The notes below the pieces were generated by a model that was given only the letters and a program-made list of their open reading frames with translations, was not told the origin of the DNA and made no database searches. A stretch of DNA of 7,763 bases from Clostridia bacterium. GTDB lineage: Bacteria; Bacillota; Clostridia; Saccharofermentanales; UBA5734. The stretch is from contig JAGPFK010000054.1 in NCBI GenBank assembly GCA_018056585.1, positions 1 through 7,763 of the forward strand, written 5' to 3'. Position numbers and translations under genes: made by a program. This document shows positions 1 to 6,546 of this stretch, piece after piece (position 1 is the first letter of the stretch; every line of letters begins with the position of its first letter).

Positions 1-111
1 TTCAAAGAACAGCGTCAGCATCATGGCAAGGAGAATGAATACAATCAGATAGATGAGAAGGGAAGGGATCATTTTATAGATGATCTTGAAAAGGGCCTTA
101 AAGACTTGCAT
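1..111 (-). CDS. ABC-2 type transporter permease, second subunit (N-terminal fragment, runs off left edge)
   Basis: Only the first 37 codons are present; the gene continues past the left edge. The ATG at 111-109 is preceded by a perfect AGGAGG (124-119, minus strand) with 7 bases of spacing, which fixes the start. The peptide begins MQVFKALFKI, then after a short basic stretch comes a hydrophobic segment (about residues 14-36, PSLLIYLIVFILLAMMLTLF), the usual N-terminal amphipathic helix plus first membrane span of ABC-2 exporter permeases. It overlaps the last 14 bases of the preceding permease gene, and its ribosome binding site lies inside that gene's 3' end, so the two are probably translationally coupled. 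With the ATPase and first permease it would form a heteromeric exporter. Family assignment rests on a short fragment plus context. Confidence 0.85.
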   Translation of the reverse strand, partial: MQVFKALFKIIYKMIPSLLIYLIVFILLAMMLTLFFE

Positions 112-1249
112 GACGCTGCCTCCTTACAATCAGGGCGATCACGCCGAAAAGCAAGGCGGAAAAAGCAAGCTGAAGCCCCATGTTTGAAATTGTTCTGTAA
201 GGTGTGTCATAGTAGTAAAGCGCATAAAAAGCGTCACTGATCAAATTGGCTGGATTTAAAAAACTGAGTGCGGGGCATGCCTTTGTTGTGATGTATTTGA
301 TGTTGACGATCATCAGGCCTGAAAAAAAAGAGCAGACCATGGAAAAACAAACGAAGACGGCGTTCTTTACGCTTTCGTTCAACTTGGTGGATGCTGCGAC
401 GAACCCTCCGATGGAAACCCCCAAAAGACTCGCGGTGAAAGCTGCTGCAAGCACATAGCCGATTTGGTCTCCAAAACCCGCGCCGATCACAAAATGCAAA
501 TAGAAAAGAAGAACCAGGACGGAAAGATAATGGACGGTCAGGGCGGCTGAAAGAGAAACGGCAAACAATTTCATCTTAGGAACCGGCGCTACATTTAGCC
601 GGGTTGCCTGAGGCGACAGGTTTGCCTGGATGGTAATGACCTCCTTCAGCCCCCAGAACCCGCCGTAAAGGCAGGTCATCGCGATGAGCGCGTAATAGTA
701 AGCCATAACAGTGTCGGCTTTCGCTGAACCGATGGGTTCATCTGAAAGCACGGTTATGGTTGAGGATAATTGTGCCGCCAATCGAGGCCACGCGTTCGGA
801 TCGTCTTTCAGAATCTGTTCCATTGCAGCTCTTTTTTGCAAATAATCGTCGGCGAATATTTTAAGGATTGTCTGCCGTATGCCGGAATCATTCACAACGA
901 CGGTGAGCGATTGATCCAACAGAAGGTAACCGACGATGCTTTCTTCGCTTAAGGCGGCTTCCGCCTGCTCCTGTGAACATTCCTTAAGATCAAAAAGCGG
1001 TGTTTCTGCAGCAGATCCGGACTCGCCCGAAACGGAAAGCAAGGCCTGCCTGAGGTATGGATCGGATTGATAATTTTCGTTGTTGACAACCGCAATCGGA
1101 ATGATCTGAAAGACTTCATTCTTTGATAAATTTGTAAAGGCCATGCCAAAAAGTGTTGACAAAATCAGAGGGAAAAGAAAGGTCCAGAACAGCATTTGAC
1201 GGTCCCGAATGGCCGCTTTGATCCGATATCGGTAAATAAAAAACATCAT
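98..1249 (-). CDS. ABC-2 type transporter permease (drug/lipid exporter membrane subunit)
   Basis: A 383-residue membrane subunit of an ABC exporter. Seen in the protein: an N-terminal cytoplasmic stretch, a first membrane span at about 20-38, a large soluble domain at about 42-175 that should face outside, then hydrophobic segments at about 179-203, 228-256, 263-286, 294-314 and 354-375. This 1 + 5 layout with a long first extracytoplasmic loop is typical of ABC-2 permeases (ABC2_membrane_3 type). The conserved FLNPANLISDAFYALYYYD motif sits at about 330-348. The gene overlaps the ATPase gene by 4 bases (ATGA). A purine-rich AGAGGG precedes two consecutive ATG codons (1249 and 1246), and spacing slightly favours the second, so the start could be one residue shorter. 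Exporter class is well supported. The substrate is inferred from the LnrLMN-like layout only. Confidence 0.92.
   Translation of the reverse strand: MMFFIYRYRIKAAIRDRQMLFWTFLFPLILSTLFGMAFTNLSKNEVFQIIPIAVVNNENYQSDPYLRQALLSVSGESGSAAETPLFDLKECSQEQAEAALSEESIVGYLLLDQSLTVVVNDSGIRQTILKIFADDYLQKRAAMEQILKDDPNAWPRLAAQLSSTITVLSDEPIGSAKADTVMAYYYALIAMTCLYGGFWGLKEVITIQANLSPQATRLNVAPVPKMKLFAVSLSAALTVHYLSVLVLLFYLHFVIGAGFGDQIGYVLAAAFTASLLGVSIGGFVAASTKLNESVKNAVFVCFSMVCSFFSGLMIVNIKYITTKACPALSFLNPANLISDAFYALYYYDTPYRTISNMGLQLAFSALLFGVIALIVRRQRHASL
119..124 (-). promoter_or_regulatory. Shine-Dalgarno for second permease, embedded in upstream gene
   Basis: AGGAGG on the minus strand lies 7 bases before the ATG at 111 and within the final codons of the first permease, whose stop is at 98-100. 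It supports a real gene start where only an overlapping fragment is visible, and it suggests translational coupling. Confidence 0.85.
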
Positions 1250-2196
1250 GAACCCTCTCTGCCGTTATCACGCAACTGCTTGCCGGTTATCTCCAAAAAC
1301 ACATCATTGAGCGTCGGAAGCTCACAAAACAGTTCGCCATAATCAATCTGATGATTTTTCAGGTCGTCCAGGATCAGATCCAGCGTATTCCGCTTGCGTT
1401 CAGACACGATGTAAAGGTGCTGATTTTGTATTTTTGCTGAAAGAATACCCGGCAGGCGAGCTATATCCGAAGCGATTTCCGGATTCAGATTTGAAACTTC
1501 AATGGTGATCTTTTCTCCTGTCCGGATCATGTCTTTCAGTTCATCACACGTGCCGCTGGCGATGACACGTCCATTATCCATGATGGCCACACGGCTGCAA
1601 ATCTGTTCGACTTCCTCCATGTAGTGGGATGTATAAAGAATGGTGGCGCCCTGGCGATTGAGTGTCAGAATACCCTCGAGGATCTTGTTTCGGCTTTGCG
1701 GGTCGACACCGACGGTTGGTTCGTCCATAAAGATCAGCTTTGGGCGATGGGCGATGCCGCAGGCAATATTCAAACGCCGAAGCAGCCCGCTGCTCAGTTT
1801 TTTCGGATAAAACCGGCTGAATGCCTGGAGTTCGACAAAGTCGATGGCTTCATCCACCAGAGCCCTTCTTTGTTTTTTATCCTGGACGTATAACCCACAA
1901 AAATAACCGATGTTTTCTCGAACCGTTAATTCATCAAAAACCGCGACATTTTGTGTAACGATGCCAATGTTGCGTTTCAGATCATAGGCATCGGGCGTCA
2001 TTTTTTGATCGAAGAGGTAAACGGATCCCTTGCTGTAATGCAGGAGGGCAAGCATGCATAAAATGGCCGTGGTCTTGCCTGAGCCATTCGGACCCAGCAA
2101 ACCGAATATTTCGCCTTCTTCAACCTCGAGATTAAAGTAATCAAGGGCCAGCAGGGATCCGTACCGTTTCACCAATTGTTCGACCCGCACCATCAT
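1246..2196 (-). CDS. ABC transporter ATP-binding protein (exporter ATPase, LnrL/DrrA-like)
   Basis: A 316-residue nucleotide-binding subunit that powers the two adjacent permeases. Motifs in order: Walker A GPNGSGKT at 35-42, Q-loop glutamine at 82, signature LSSGLLRR at about 134-141, Walker B KLIFMDEP at 153-160 with catalytic E159, D-loop VGVDPQSR at 162-169, and switch histidine H191. The C-terminal ~90 residues beyond the ATPase core match the extension common in DrrA/CcmA-type exporter ATPases. The signature deviates from LSGGQ at its third position, but the essential serine and final glycine are kept. It is the first gene of the leftward operon, with a weak AAGGGAAG ribosome site before two tandem ATGs at 2196 and 2193. 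A minus-strand promoter candidate lies about 55 bases upstream. Role in drug or lipid export is inferred from family and from the divergent two-component genes. Confidence 0.95.
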   Translation of the reverse strand: MMVRVEQLVKRYGSLLALDYFNLEVEEGEIFGLLGPNGSGKTTAILCMLALLHYSKGSVYLFDQKMTPDAYDLKRNIGIVTQNVAVFDELTVRENIGYFCGLYVQDKKQRRALVDEAIDFVELQAFSRFYPKKLSSGLLRRLNIACGIAHRPKLIFMDEPTVGVDPQSRNKILEGILTLNRQGATILYTSHYMEEVEQICSRVAIMDNGRVIASGTCDELKDMIRTGEKITIEVSNLNPEIASDIARLPGILSAKIQNQHLYIVSERKRNTLDLILDDLKNHQIDYGELFCELPTLNDVFLEITGKQLRDNGREGS

Positions 2197-2227
2197 TTTA
2201 TCGGCTTCCCTTCTTTAAAAACTCAAA

Positions 2228-2237
2228 AAGATGTCTT
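2228..2237. promoter_or_regulatory. Short palindrome AAGATGTCTT, possible regulator half-site
   Basis: AAGA-TG-TCTT is a dyad in the predicted leader of the ABC operon. Its complementary strand contains GACATCT, also present in the larger palindrome at 2311-2322. The shared core makes it a candidate second binding site for the same regulator, but the element is short and may be coincidental. Confidence 0.2.
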
Positions 2238-2249
2238 GATCATCGCATA

Positions 2250-2277
2250 AAAATACACAAAAGAACAGTGAGTGCAA
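2250..2277 (-). promoter_or_regulatory. Candidate sigma-70-type promoter for the ABC exporter operon
   Basis: On the minus strand TTGCAC (2277-2272) and TATTTT (2255-2250) are separated by 16 bases. Both are 4 of 6 matches to the consensus boxes. Transcription would start near 2243, giving a leader of about 47 bases before the ATPase ATG. A match of this quality can arise by chance, so position in the divergent spacer is the main support. Confidence 0.38.
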
Positions 2278-2310
2278 TCATCATTTTCGGCCGATCATTG
2301 GCTTTTTTTA

Positions 2311-2333
2311 TGACATCTGTCATCTGATCAGAT
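2311..2333. promoter_or_regulatory. Tandem palindromes in the divergent spacer, candidate response-regulator operator
   Basis: Two adjoining dyads are visible: TGACATCTGTCA (2311-2322, 5-base arms) and the perfect 12-base palindrome ATCTGATCAGAT (2322-2333). They share one base. They lie where the -35 element of the histidine kinase promoter should be, and about 35 bases upstream of the -35 box of the opposing ABC promoter. That is a reasonable place for an activator serving one or both directions. NarL/LuxR-family regulators bind dyads of this size as dimers, and the response regulator at 3538-4176 is the obvious candidate. Binding is inferred. Confidence 0.45.
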
Positions 2334-2341
2334 CTGTTCCG

Positions 2342-2350
2342 TGATAAAAT
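2342..2350 (+). promoter_or_regulatory. Candidate extended -10 promoter for the kinase-regulator operon
   Basis: TGATAAAAT matches an extended -10 element (TG, one base, TAAAAT). No recognisable -35 box lies at the right distance; that position is occupied by the palindromes at 2311-2333, which fits an activator-dependent or autoregulated promoter. Transcription would begin near 2357, about 27 bases before the ATG. Confidence 0.4.
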
Positions 2351-2383
2351 AAAGAAGTGGCTGTGTTTTAGGGGGGTGAGGGC

Positions 2384-3520
2384 ATGTTGATGCGTGAAAA
2401 AGCGATGCTGATGGCTCTTTGCCTAGCTTTTTATCTACCGGATCATTTATCCATTTATGCGGTTGTGCCGGTTCTGATCTCATTTTCAGCGGCTGCGCTC
2501 AACAGCCGGTATACAAAGGCTACAATACAAGCCTTTATATGGGTGGTTTATGTGGCTTTGTGTTTTGTTGAACCGGACCTGATCTACTTTTTGCCGGTTC
2601 TGTCGATCGATCTGTTGGCTGGTCACGAGGCGGCTTTGATCCTGATTTCTGCTTTCCCTATCATCTGGCACCGGAGCGCATTCGGTTTAGAAGAGTTGAC
2701 TTTGCCTTTGTTGTTCGTGCTGCTGGCCTGGCTTTTGAAAAGTCTTTCTCTGGAGCTTGATCAGGCTCGCAGCGCTGTTAAAGAGACTGATCAGGAAAGA
2801 GAGCGAACTTTAAATCTCCTGAAGGAGAAAAAGGAACTCCTGGAAAAGAAAGACGATGATGTTTATCTGGCCAGGCTCAGCGAACGAAATCGAATCTCAG
2901 GGGAGATTCATGATCACATCGGTCATTTGTTGACCCGCGCGATTTTGCAATTAGGCGCTGTTTTGACCCTCTGCCGCGATCCGGTTGTGAGCCATCTCCT
3001 GGATGGCCTGGAAATAACCTTAAAAGACAGCCTTGATGAAATTCGGAGGAGTGTGCATGATTTGCATGACACAGCGGTTGATTTGGAAGTGGAACTGCAA
3101 TCCCTCATTCATTCCTTCACATTTTGCCCGGTCAGCCTGACATATGATGTTTTCATCAAGCCTGATCCTCAAACCGTTCTTGCCTTTTTATCGATTGTCC
3201 GGGAAGCCCTGTCTAATGTTGCCCGTCATTCGTCCGCGACGAAGGCTGACGTAACTGTCCGTGAGCATCCGGGATTTTATCAGCTGATTATTTATGATAA
3301 TGGAACTGCTTGGTCCGGCCCTCATCAGAACGGTCCGATCGATCCGGATGTTTTGAAAAATCTATCCAGTGGCGGAATCGGTCTTCAGAATATGGTCAGG
3401 CATGTCCGCAGTCTGAGCGGACTGATCCATTTTAAACGTGACAATGGTTTTCTGATTTATGTTGCTGTTCCCAGAACCATTGAGAACAATAAGAGTATGC
3501 ATCAGATTTCCTATTCTTAG
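2384..3520 (+). CDS. Sensor histidine kinase, HisKA_3 family, membrane-only sensor (LnrJ/DesK-like)
   Basis: A 378-residue membrane sensor kinase that should phosphorylate the adjoining response regulator. About six hydrophobic segments occupy residues 7-125 (roughly 7-19, 22-40, 47-62, 66-80, 83-95 and 105-122) with very short loops, so there is no extracellular ligand domain. A charged, coiled-coil-like linker follows at about 123-165. The HisKA_3 dimerisation helix carries the phospho-acceptor H176 in ERNRISGEIHDHIGH. The HATPase region shows the N-box REALSNVARH at about 273-282, DNG at 305-307 and the glycine-rich GGIGLQNM at 330-337. The start is fixed by a GGGGGGTGAG stretch just before the ATG at 2384. 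The sensor layout suggests detection of membrane perturbation or a membrane-inserted compound, as for DesK and LnrJ; the actual signal is unknown. Confidence 0.93.
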   Translation: MLMREKAMLMALCLAFYLPDHLSIYAVVPVLISFSAAALNSRYTKATIQAFIWVVYVALCFVEPDLIYFLPVLSIDLLAGHEAALILISAFPIIWHRSAFGLEELTLPLLFVLLAWLLKSLSLELDQARSAVKETDQERERTLNLLKEKKELLEKKDDDVYLARLSERNRISGEIHDHIGHLLTRAILQLGAVLTLCRDPVVSHLLDGLEITLKDSLDEIRRSVHDLHDTAVDLEVELQSLIHSFTFCPVSLTYDVFIKPDPQTVLAFLSIVREALSNVARHSSATKADVTVREHPGFYQLIIYDNGTAWSGPHQNGPIDPDVLKNLSSGGIGLQNMVRHVRSLSGLIHFKRDNGFLIYVAVPRTIENNKSMHQISYS

Positions 3521-3537
3521 CCTGGGGAGGATAACAG

Positions 3538-4176
3538 ATGGCAGAACAACCGATCCGAGTGTTACTCGCTGATGATGACCCACTAGTTTGTCAGTCTCTT
3601 AAGGTGATTATCGAGGCCGACACAGGTCTTTCTGTCGTTGGGGTGGGCAGAGATGGAGAAGACGTGATCAGACTTTTTAGTGAGCTGAATCCGGATGTTG
3701 TGCTGCTTGACATCCGGATGAAACCCAAAGATGGTCTCGAAGCGGGTGAATCCATCCTGGCCAGGGACCCGCAGGCCAGATTGCTTTACCTGACCACTTT
3801 TTCAGACGACGCTTACATCATCCGCGCTTTGCAGATGGGAGCCTATGGGTATATTCTGAAACAAGATTTTGCATGCATTGTCCCAGCCATTAAAGCCGTT
3901 CTGTCTGGACAAAATGTTTTTGGCAGTGATGTTATGAACCGGATTCCAGATTTACTTCGAAGAACTTCATGCACTGACTTTTCGGCCTATCATTTATCCG
4001 ATCGTGAAGTTGATTTGATCCACCTCGTCGCTGAAGGACTGAACAACAGAGAAATTGCCGGCAGGCTTTTCTTAAGCGAAGGGACGGTCAGAAATCAGAT
4101 TTCGGCCATTCTGGAAAAACTTGGATTGCGTGACCGAACACAGCTGGCCGTTTTCTATTATAAACAGGGGCGATAA
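3538..4176 (+). CDS. Response regulator, NarL/LuxR family
   Basis: A 212-residue DNA-binding response regulator, cognate partner of the kinase 17 bases upstream. The receiver domain (about 5-122) has the acidic pair D12/D13, phospho-acceptor D58 in VVLLDIRM, T86/T87 in the switch position and the conserved K108 in YILKQD. The LuxR-type helix-turn-helix occupies about 151-208, with the typical LSDREVDLIHLVAEGLNNREIA and SEGTVRNQISAILEKLGLRDRTQ segments. A GGGGAGG ribosome site lies 7 bases before the ATG. Length and layout match the family. It probably controls the divergent ABC operon and its own operon through the palindromes at 2311-2333. Its stop codon overlaps the U-tract of the terminator that ends the convergent operon. 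Confidence 0.95.
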   Translation: MAEQPIRVLLADDDPLVCQSLKVIIEADTGLSVVGVGRDGEDVIRLFSELNPDVVLLDIRMKPKDGLEAGESILARDPQARLLYLTTFSDDAYIIRALQMGAYGYILKQDFACIVPAIKAVLSGQNVFGSDVMNRIPDLLRRTSCTDFSAYHLSDREVDLIHLVAEGLNNREIAGRLFLSEGTVRNQISAILEKLGLRDRTQLAVFYYKQGR

Positions 4177-4204
4177 AAAATCGCCTGGCCGGGAGGCCAG
4201 GCGA
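4173..4204 (-). terminator. Intrinsic terminator of the leftward sugar operon
   Basis: A perfect 10-base inverted repeat (TCGCCTGGCC at 4181-4190 and GGCCAGGCGA at 4195-4204) with a 4-base loop. On the minus strand the GC-rich hairpin is followed directly by TTTTTTAT (4180-4173), the classic Rho-independent form. It lies 15 bases past the stop codon of the TIM-barrel gene. On the plus strand the A-run precedes the hairpin and no U-tract follows directly, so termination of the response regulator transcript here should be weaker. The U-tract overlaps the regulator's stop codon at 4174-4176. Confidence 0.92.
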
Positions 4205-4219
4205 CAGCAGCAAACCCGA

Positions 4220-5212
4220 TTACTTTTTCATCGCACTGTCAAAGGCAATATCCGATGGATTAAAGTTGATGCGTTTGACCATCTCGCATGCCTCGGTTGC
4301 GCCAAAAACGCGTTCCATGGCGCTGTCTTCCCATTCAACCGACAAGGGGCCATCATAACCGATCGCGTTTAGTTCGCGGATGATGCGTTCAAAATCAACA
4401 CTCCCGTGTCCCGGAGAAACGAAGTTCCAGCCGCGCCGGGTGTCGCCGAAGGCCAAAAACGAGCCTAAAATCCCTTCTGTCCCTGTCAGGTTAACCAGAA
4501 CGTCCTTGATGTGTACGTGATAGATTTTATCGGCAAATTCGCGGATGAACAAATGCGGCTTGATTCCCTGCCAAACGAGATGGCTTGGATCGAAATTGAT
4601 GCCCAGTGTGTTGTTACCGGCAAATTTCTCTCTCAATAATTTTTGAGTTGTGTAAAAGTCAAACGCTATTTCTGTCGGGTGGACTTCCAGAGCAAAACGG
4701 ACGCCACAGCGGCTGAATTCATCCAGGATCGGTGTCCACAGTTCGACGATTTCATCGAAGCCTTCCTCGATCATTTCTTCGGTTGTTTGTGGGAATGAGT
4801 ACCAGAAGGCCCAAATGGGGGAGCCCATGAACCCTGTGACAACGGAACAGCCCATGGCCTGTGCCGCCCGCGCTGTCAGCTTCATTTCTTTGATTGCCCA
4901 CTTGCGAATAGCTTTCGGATCTCCCTTGTAAGCATCCGGAGCAAAACCATCCAGACGTTTGTCATAACGATCGCCTACACACTGGCCGGCCAGATGATTA
5001 CCAATAGCCCAACATTGAAGATTGTACTTTTCCAGGATCGCTTTTCTTTCGGCAACATAAGCCGGATCCGTTGCCGCTCGGGCCACATCCAGATGGTCCC
5101 CCCAGCAGGCGATTTCCAGCCCTTCAAAACCCATTTGCGCAGCCAGACGGCAAACTTCTTCAAAAGGCAGGTCTGCCCATTGTCCGGTAAATAAAGTTAC
5201 AGGCCTTGTCAT
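4220..5212 (-). CDS. Sugar phosphate isomerase/epimerase family TIM-barrel protein (AP_endonuc_2, xylose isomerase-like)
   Basis: A 330-residue member of the xylose-isomerase-like TIM-barrel family (Pfam AP_endonuc_2). It begins MTRPVTLFTGQWADLPFEEV with GFEGLEIACWGDH at about 28-40, as in family members that accompany Gfo/Idh/MocA dehydrogenases. Likely divalent-metal ligands on strand ends are E176 (ALEVHP), D208 and H211 (NFDPSH), H234 (HVHIKD) and E293 or E295 (SVEWED). The full metal set appears intact, arguing for an active enzyme. Members act as isomerases, epimerases, dehydratases or, in the DgpC-type group, as lyases on 3-keto-glycosides; sequence alone does not decide. The AGAGGTGA ribosome site (5226-5219) lies 6 bases before the ATG. 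It is the last gene of the operon, 54 bases after the upstream dehydrogenase and just before the terminator. Confidence 0.92.
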   Translation of the reverse strand: MTRPVTLFTGQWADLPFEEVCRLAAQMGFEGLEIACWGDHLDVARAATDPAYVAERKAILEKYNLQCWAIGNHLAGQCVGDRYDKRLDGFAPDAYKGDPKAIRKWAIKEMKLTARAAQAMGCSVVTGFMGSPIWAFWYSFPQTTEEMIEEGFDEIVELWTPILDEFSRCGVRFALEVHPTEIAFDFYTTQKLLREKFAGNNTLGINFDPSHLVWQGIKPHLFIREFADKIYHVHIKDVLVNLTGTEGILGSFLAFGDTRRGWNFVSPGHGSVDFERIIRELNAIGYDGPLSVEWEDSAMERVFGATEACEMVKRINFNPSDIAFDSAMKK

Positions 5213-5266
5213 CTTTTTTCACCTCTTGCTTTCTATTTTTGTATGGACGGTAAAAAGAAACCATTT

Positions 5267-6448
5267 TCAGTCGTTTGGTACCTGAACCCAAACGGAGCCC
5301 CGCCGGGCACTTTCAACACAGCTTTCAATAAAACGAACGCCTGAAATACCCATATCGATGGTCGGATAATTCACTTTTGATTCGTCGACCGCCTCGCCGG
5401 CCATTTTTTGTCGGATGGCACGGGTAAAATCAGCATACAGATTGGCATAGGCCTCATGGTAGCCTTCCGGATGGCCGGTAGGTGTCCGTGCGTAAGCCGC
5501 CGCTTCCGGTGTCAGATAGCCCGCTCCCCGTGTGTAGTAACGGGGTGGCTCACCTTTGAAGGTGACCTTTAAATCATTGCTTTTTTCCTGCTCAAATTCG
5601 ATGGCGCCTTTCGTTCCAAAGATACGCACTTTTAAAGCATTATCATTTCCGATGGCCACCTGCGAGCACCAATAACTGCCTCTTGCCCCATTGTCAAAGC
5701 GCAGGAGCATTTCAGCGTTGGTGTCCAGCGTTCGCCCTTCGCCGATGATATCCAGGCTGGCGCAAAGCTGCTGGATATGAAGGCCTGTCATATAATGGAC
5801 CATATTTTCGATGTGCGATCCGATGTCACCGGTACAATTTGAAATGCCGGCTTGTTTGGGATCGGTCCGCCAGGCAGCTTGCTTTTGGCTGTCTTCCAGA
5901 CGATCAATCAGCCAGTCCTGAGGATATTCCCCCATGACCACAATCACGTCCCCTATATCACCCCGACGGATCAGATTGCGCGCTTCACGGACCATGACGT
6001 GACCGGTGTAAGCATAAGCGACACAAAACAAACAATCGTGCTTTCTGGCCAAGTCTCTGAGTTCAAGAGCCTGGGCGGATGTAAGGGTGAGAGGCTTTTC
6101 GCACATGACATGAATGCCTTGCTCAAGGAAAGCTTTACAGGCATCATAGTGTGTATGGTTGGGTGTTGTAATGGTCACAAAATCAATGCGGTCAGGTCGC
6201 CTCCCTTCTTCTTTTGCCATATCCATAAATGTCGGATAAACCCGGCTGGGATCAAGCCGCCATTGCGCGCCTGTCTGGCGGTTTTTTTCTTCTGTCCGCG
6301 AAAAACAGCCGGCGACCAGCTGCGCGCAACCTTCAAGACCAATGGCCGCGCGATGGACCCCTCCAATGAACGAGCCCGGCCCGCCCCCAACCATGCCATA
6401 GCTGAGTAAACGGCCCGAATCAATGGTTTCTCTGCCTTCAATCATCAT
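5267..6448 (-). CDS. Gfo/Idh/MocA family oxidoreductase (NAD(P)-dependent sugar/cyclitol dehydrogenase)
   Basis: A 393-residue two-domain dehydrogenase. The N-terminal Rossmann fold opens with GMVGGGPGSFIG at about 18-29, a glycine-rich cofactor loop typical of the MVGGGPGAFIG-VHR subgroup. TTPNHTHYDA (about 94-103) and CEKPL (about 116-120) are the conserved Gfo/Idh/MocA segments, the latter carrying the family lysine. GDIGSH at about 207-212 supplies the Asp/His pair near the substrate. The C-terminal half is the alpha/beta substrate domain. A TTG lies in frame at 6451, but it is only 3 bases past the AGGAAG ribosome core (6460-6455); the ATG at 6448 has 6 bases of spacing and is preferred, with the ATG at 6445 also possible. 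The substrate is unknown; a hexose, inositol or glycoside oxidised at a ring hydroxyl is typical. It lies 98 bases after the other dehydrogenase. Confidence 0.93.
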   Translation of the reverse strand: MMIEGRETIDSGRLLSYGMVGGGPGSFIGGVHRAAIGLEGCAQLVAGCFSRTEEKNRQTGAQWRLDPSRVYPTFMDMAKEEGRRPDRIDFVTITTPNHTHYDACKAFLEQGIHVMCEKPLTLTSAQALELRDLARKHDCLFCVAYAYTGHVMVREARNLIRRGDIGDVIVVMGEYPQDWLIDRLEDSQKQAAWRTDPKQAGISNCTGDIGSHIENMVHYMTGLHIQQLCASLDIIGEGRTLDTNAEMLLRFDNGARGSYWCSQVAIGNDNALKVRIFGTKGAIEFEQEKSNDLKVTFKGEPPRYYTRGAGYLTPEAAAYARTPTGHPEGYHEAYANLYADFTRAIRQKMAGEAVDESKVNYPTIDMGISGVRFIESCVESARRGSVWVQVPND

Positions 6449-6454
6449 CAATCA

Positions 6455-6460
6455 CTTCCT
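6455..6460 (-). promoter_or_regulatory. Shine-Dalgarno that decides the start of the 5267-6448 dehydrogenase
   Basis: AGGAAG on the minus strand lies 3 bases from TTG (6451), 6 from ATG (6448) and 9 from ATG (6445). The spacing favours an ATG start over the upstream TTG. Confidence 0.7.
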
Positions 6461-6546
6461 TTCTTGTATTTACGAAGAATCCCTATACCCATGGTACCCT
6501 GATCCGGTCACGGGCGCAAGATCGTGGTGGTGCGATTGAACCGCGT

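Noticed and set aside
2290..2310. Hairpin GCCGATCATTGGC followed by a T-run, resembling a plus-strand terminator
   Set aside because: The stem is only 5 pairs including a G-U pair, and no plus-strand gene lies upstream in the spacer for it to terminate. It is better considered as part of the dyad cluster.
4121..4372. Plus-strand frame of 83 codons spanning the convergent junction
   Set aside because: It overlaps the response regulator end, the terminator hairpin and the TIM-barrel gene in other frames, and it has no ribosome site.
5852..6409. Plus-strand open frame of 185 codons opposite the dehydrogenase at 5267-6448
   Set aside because: It is antisense to a clear Gfo/Idh/MocA gene, has cysteine- and proline-rich low-quality composition, no family motif and no convincing ribosome site. 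It is a shadow frame.
6465..6520. Possible internal minus-strand promoter (GTGACC, 18 bases, TATAGG) between the two dehydrogenase genes
   Set aside because: Both boxes are only 4 of 6 matches, with a GC-rich spacer. The gap is short enough for simple co-transcription.
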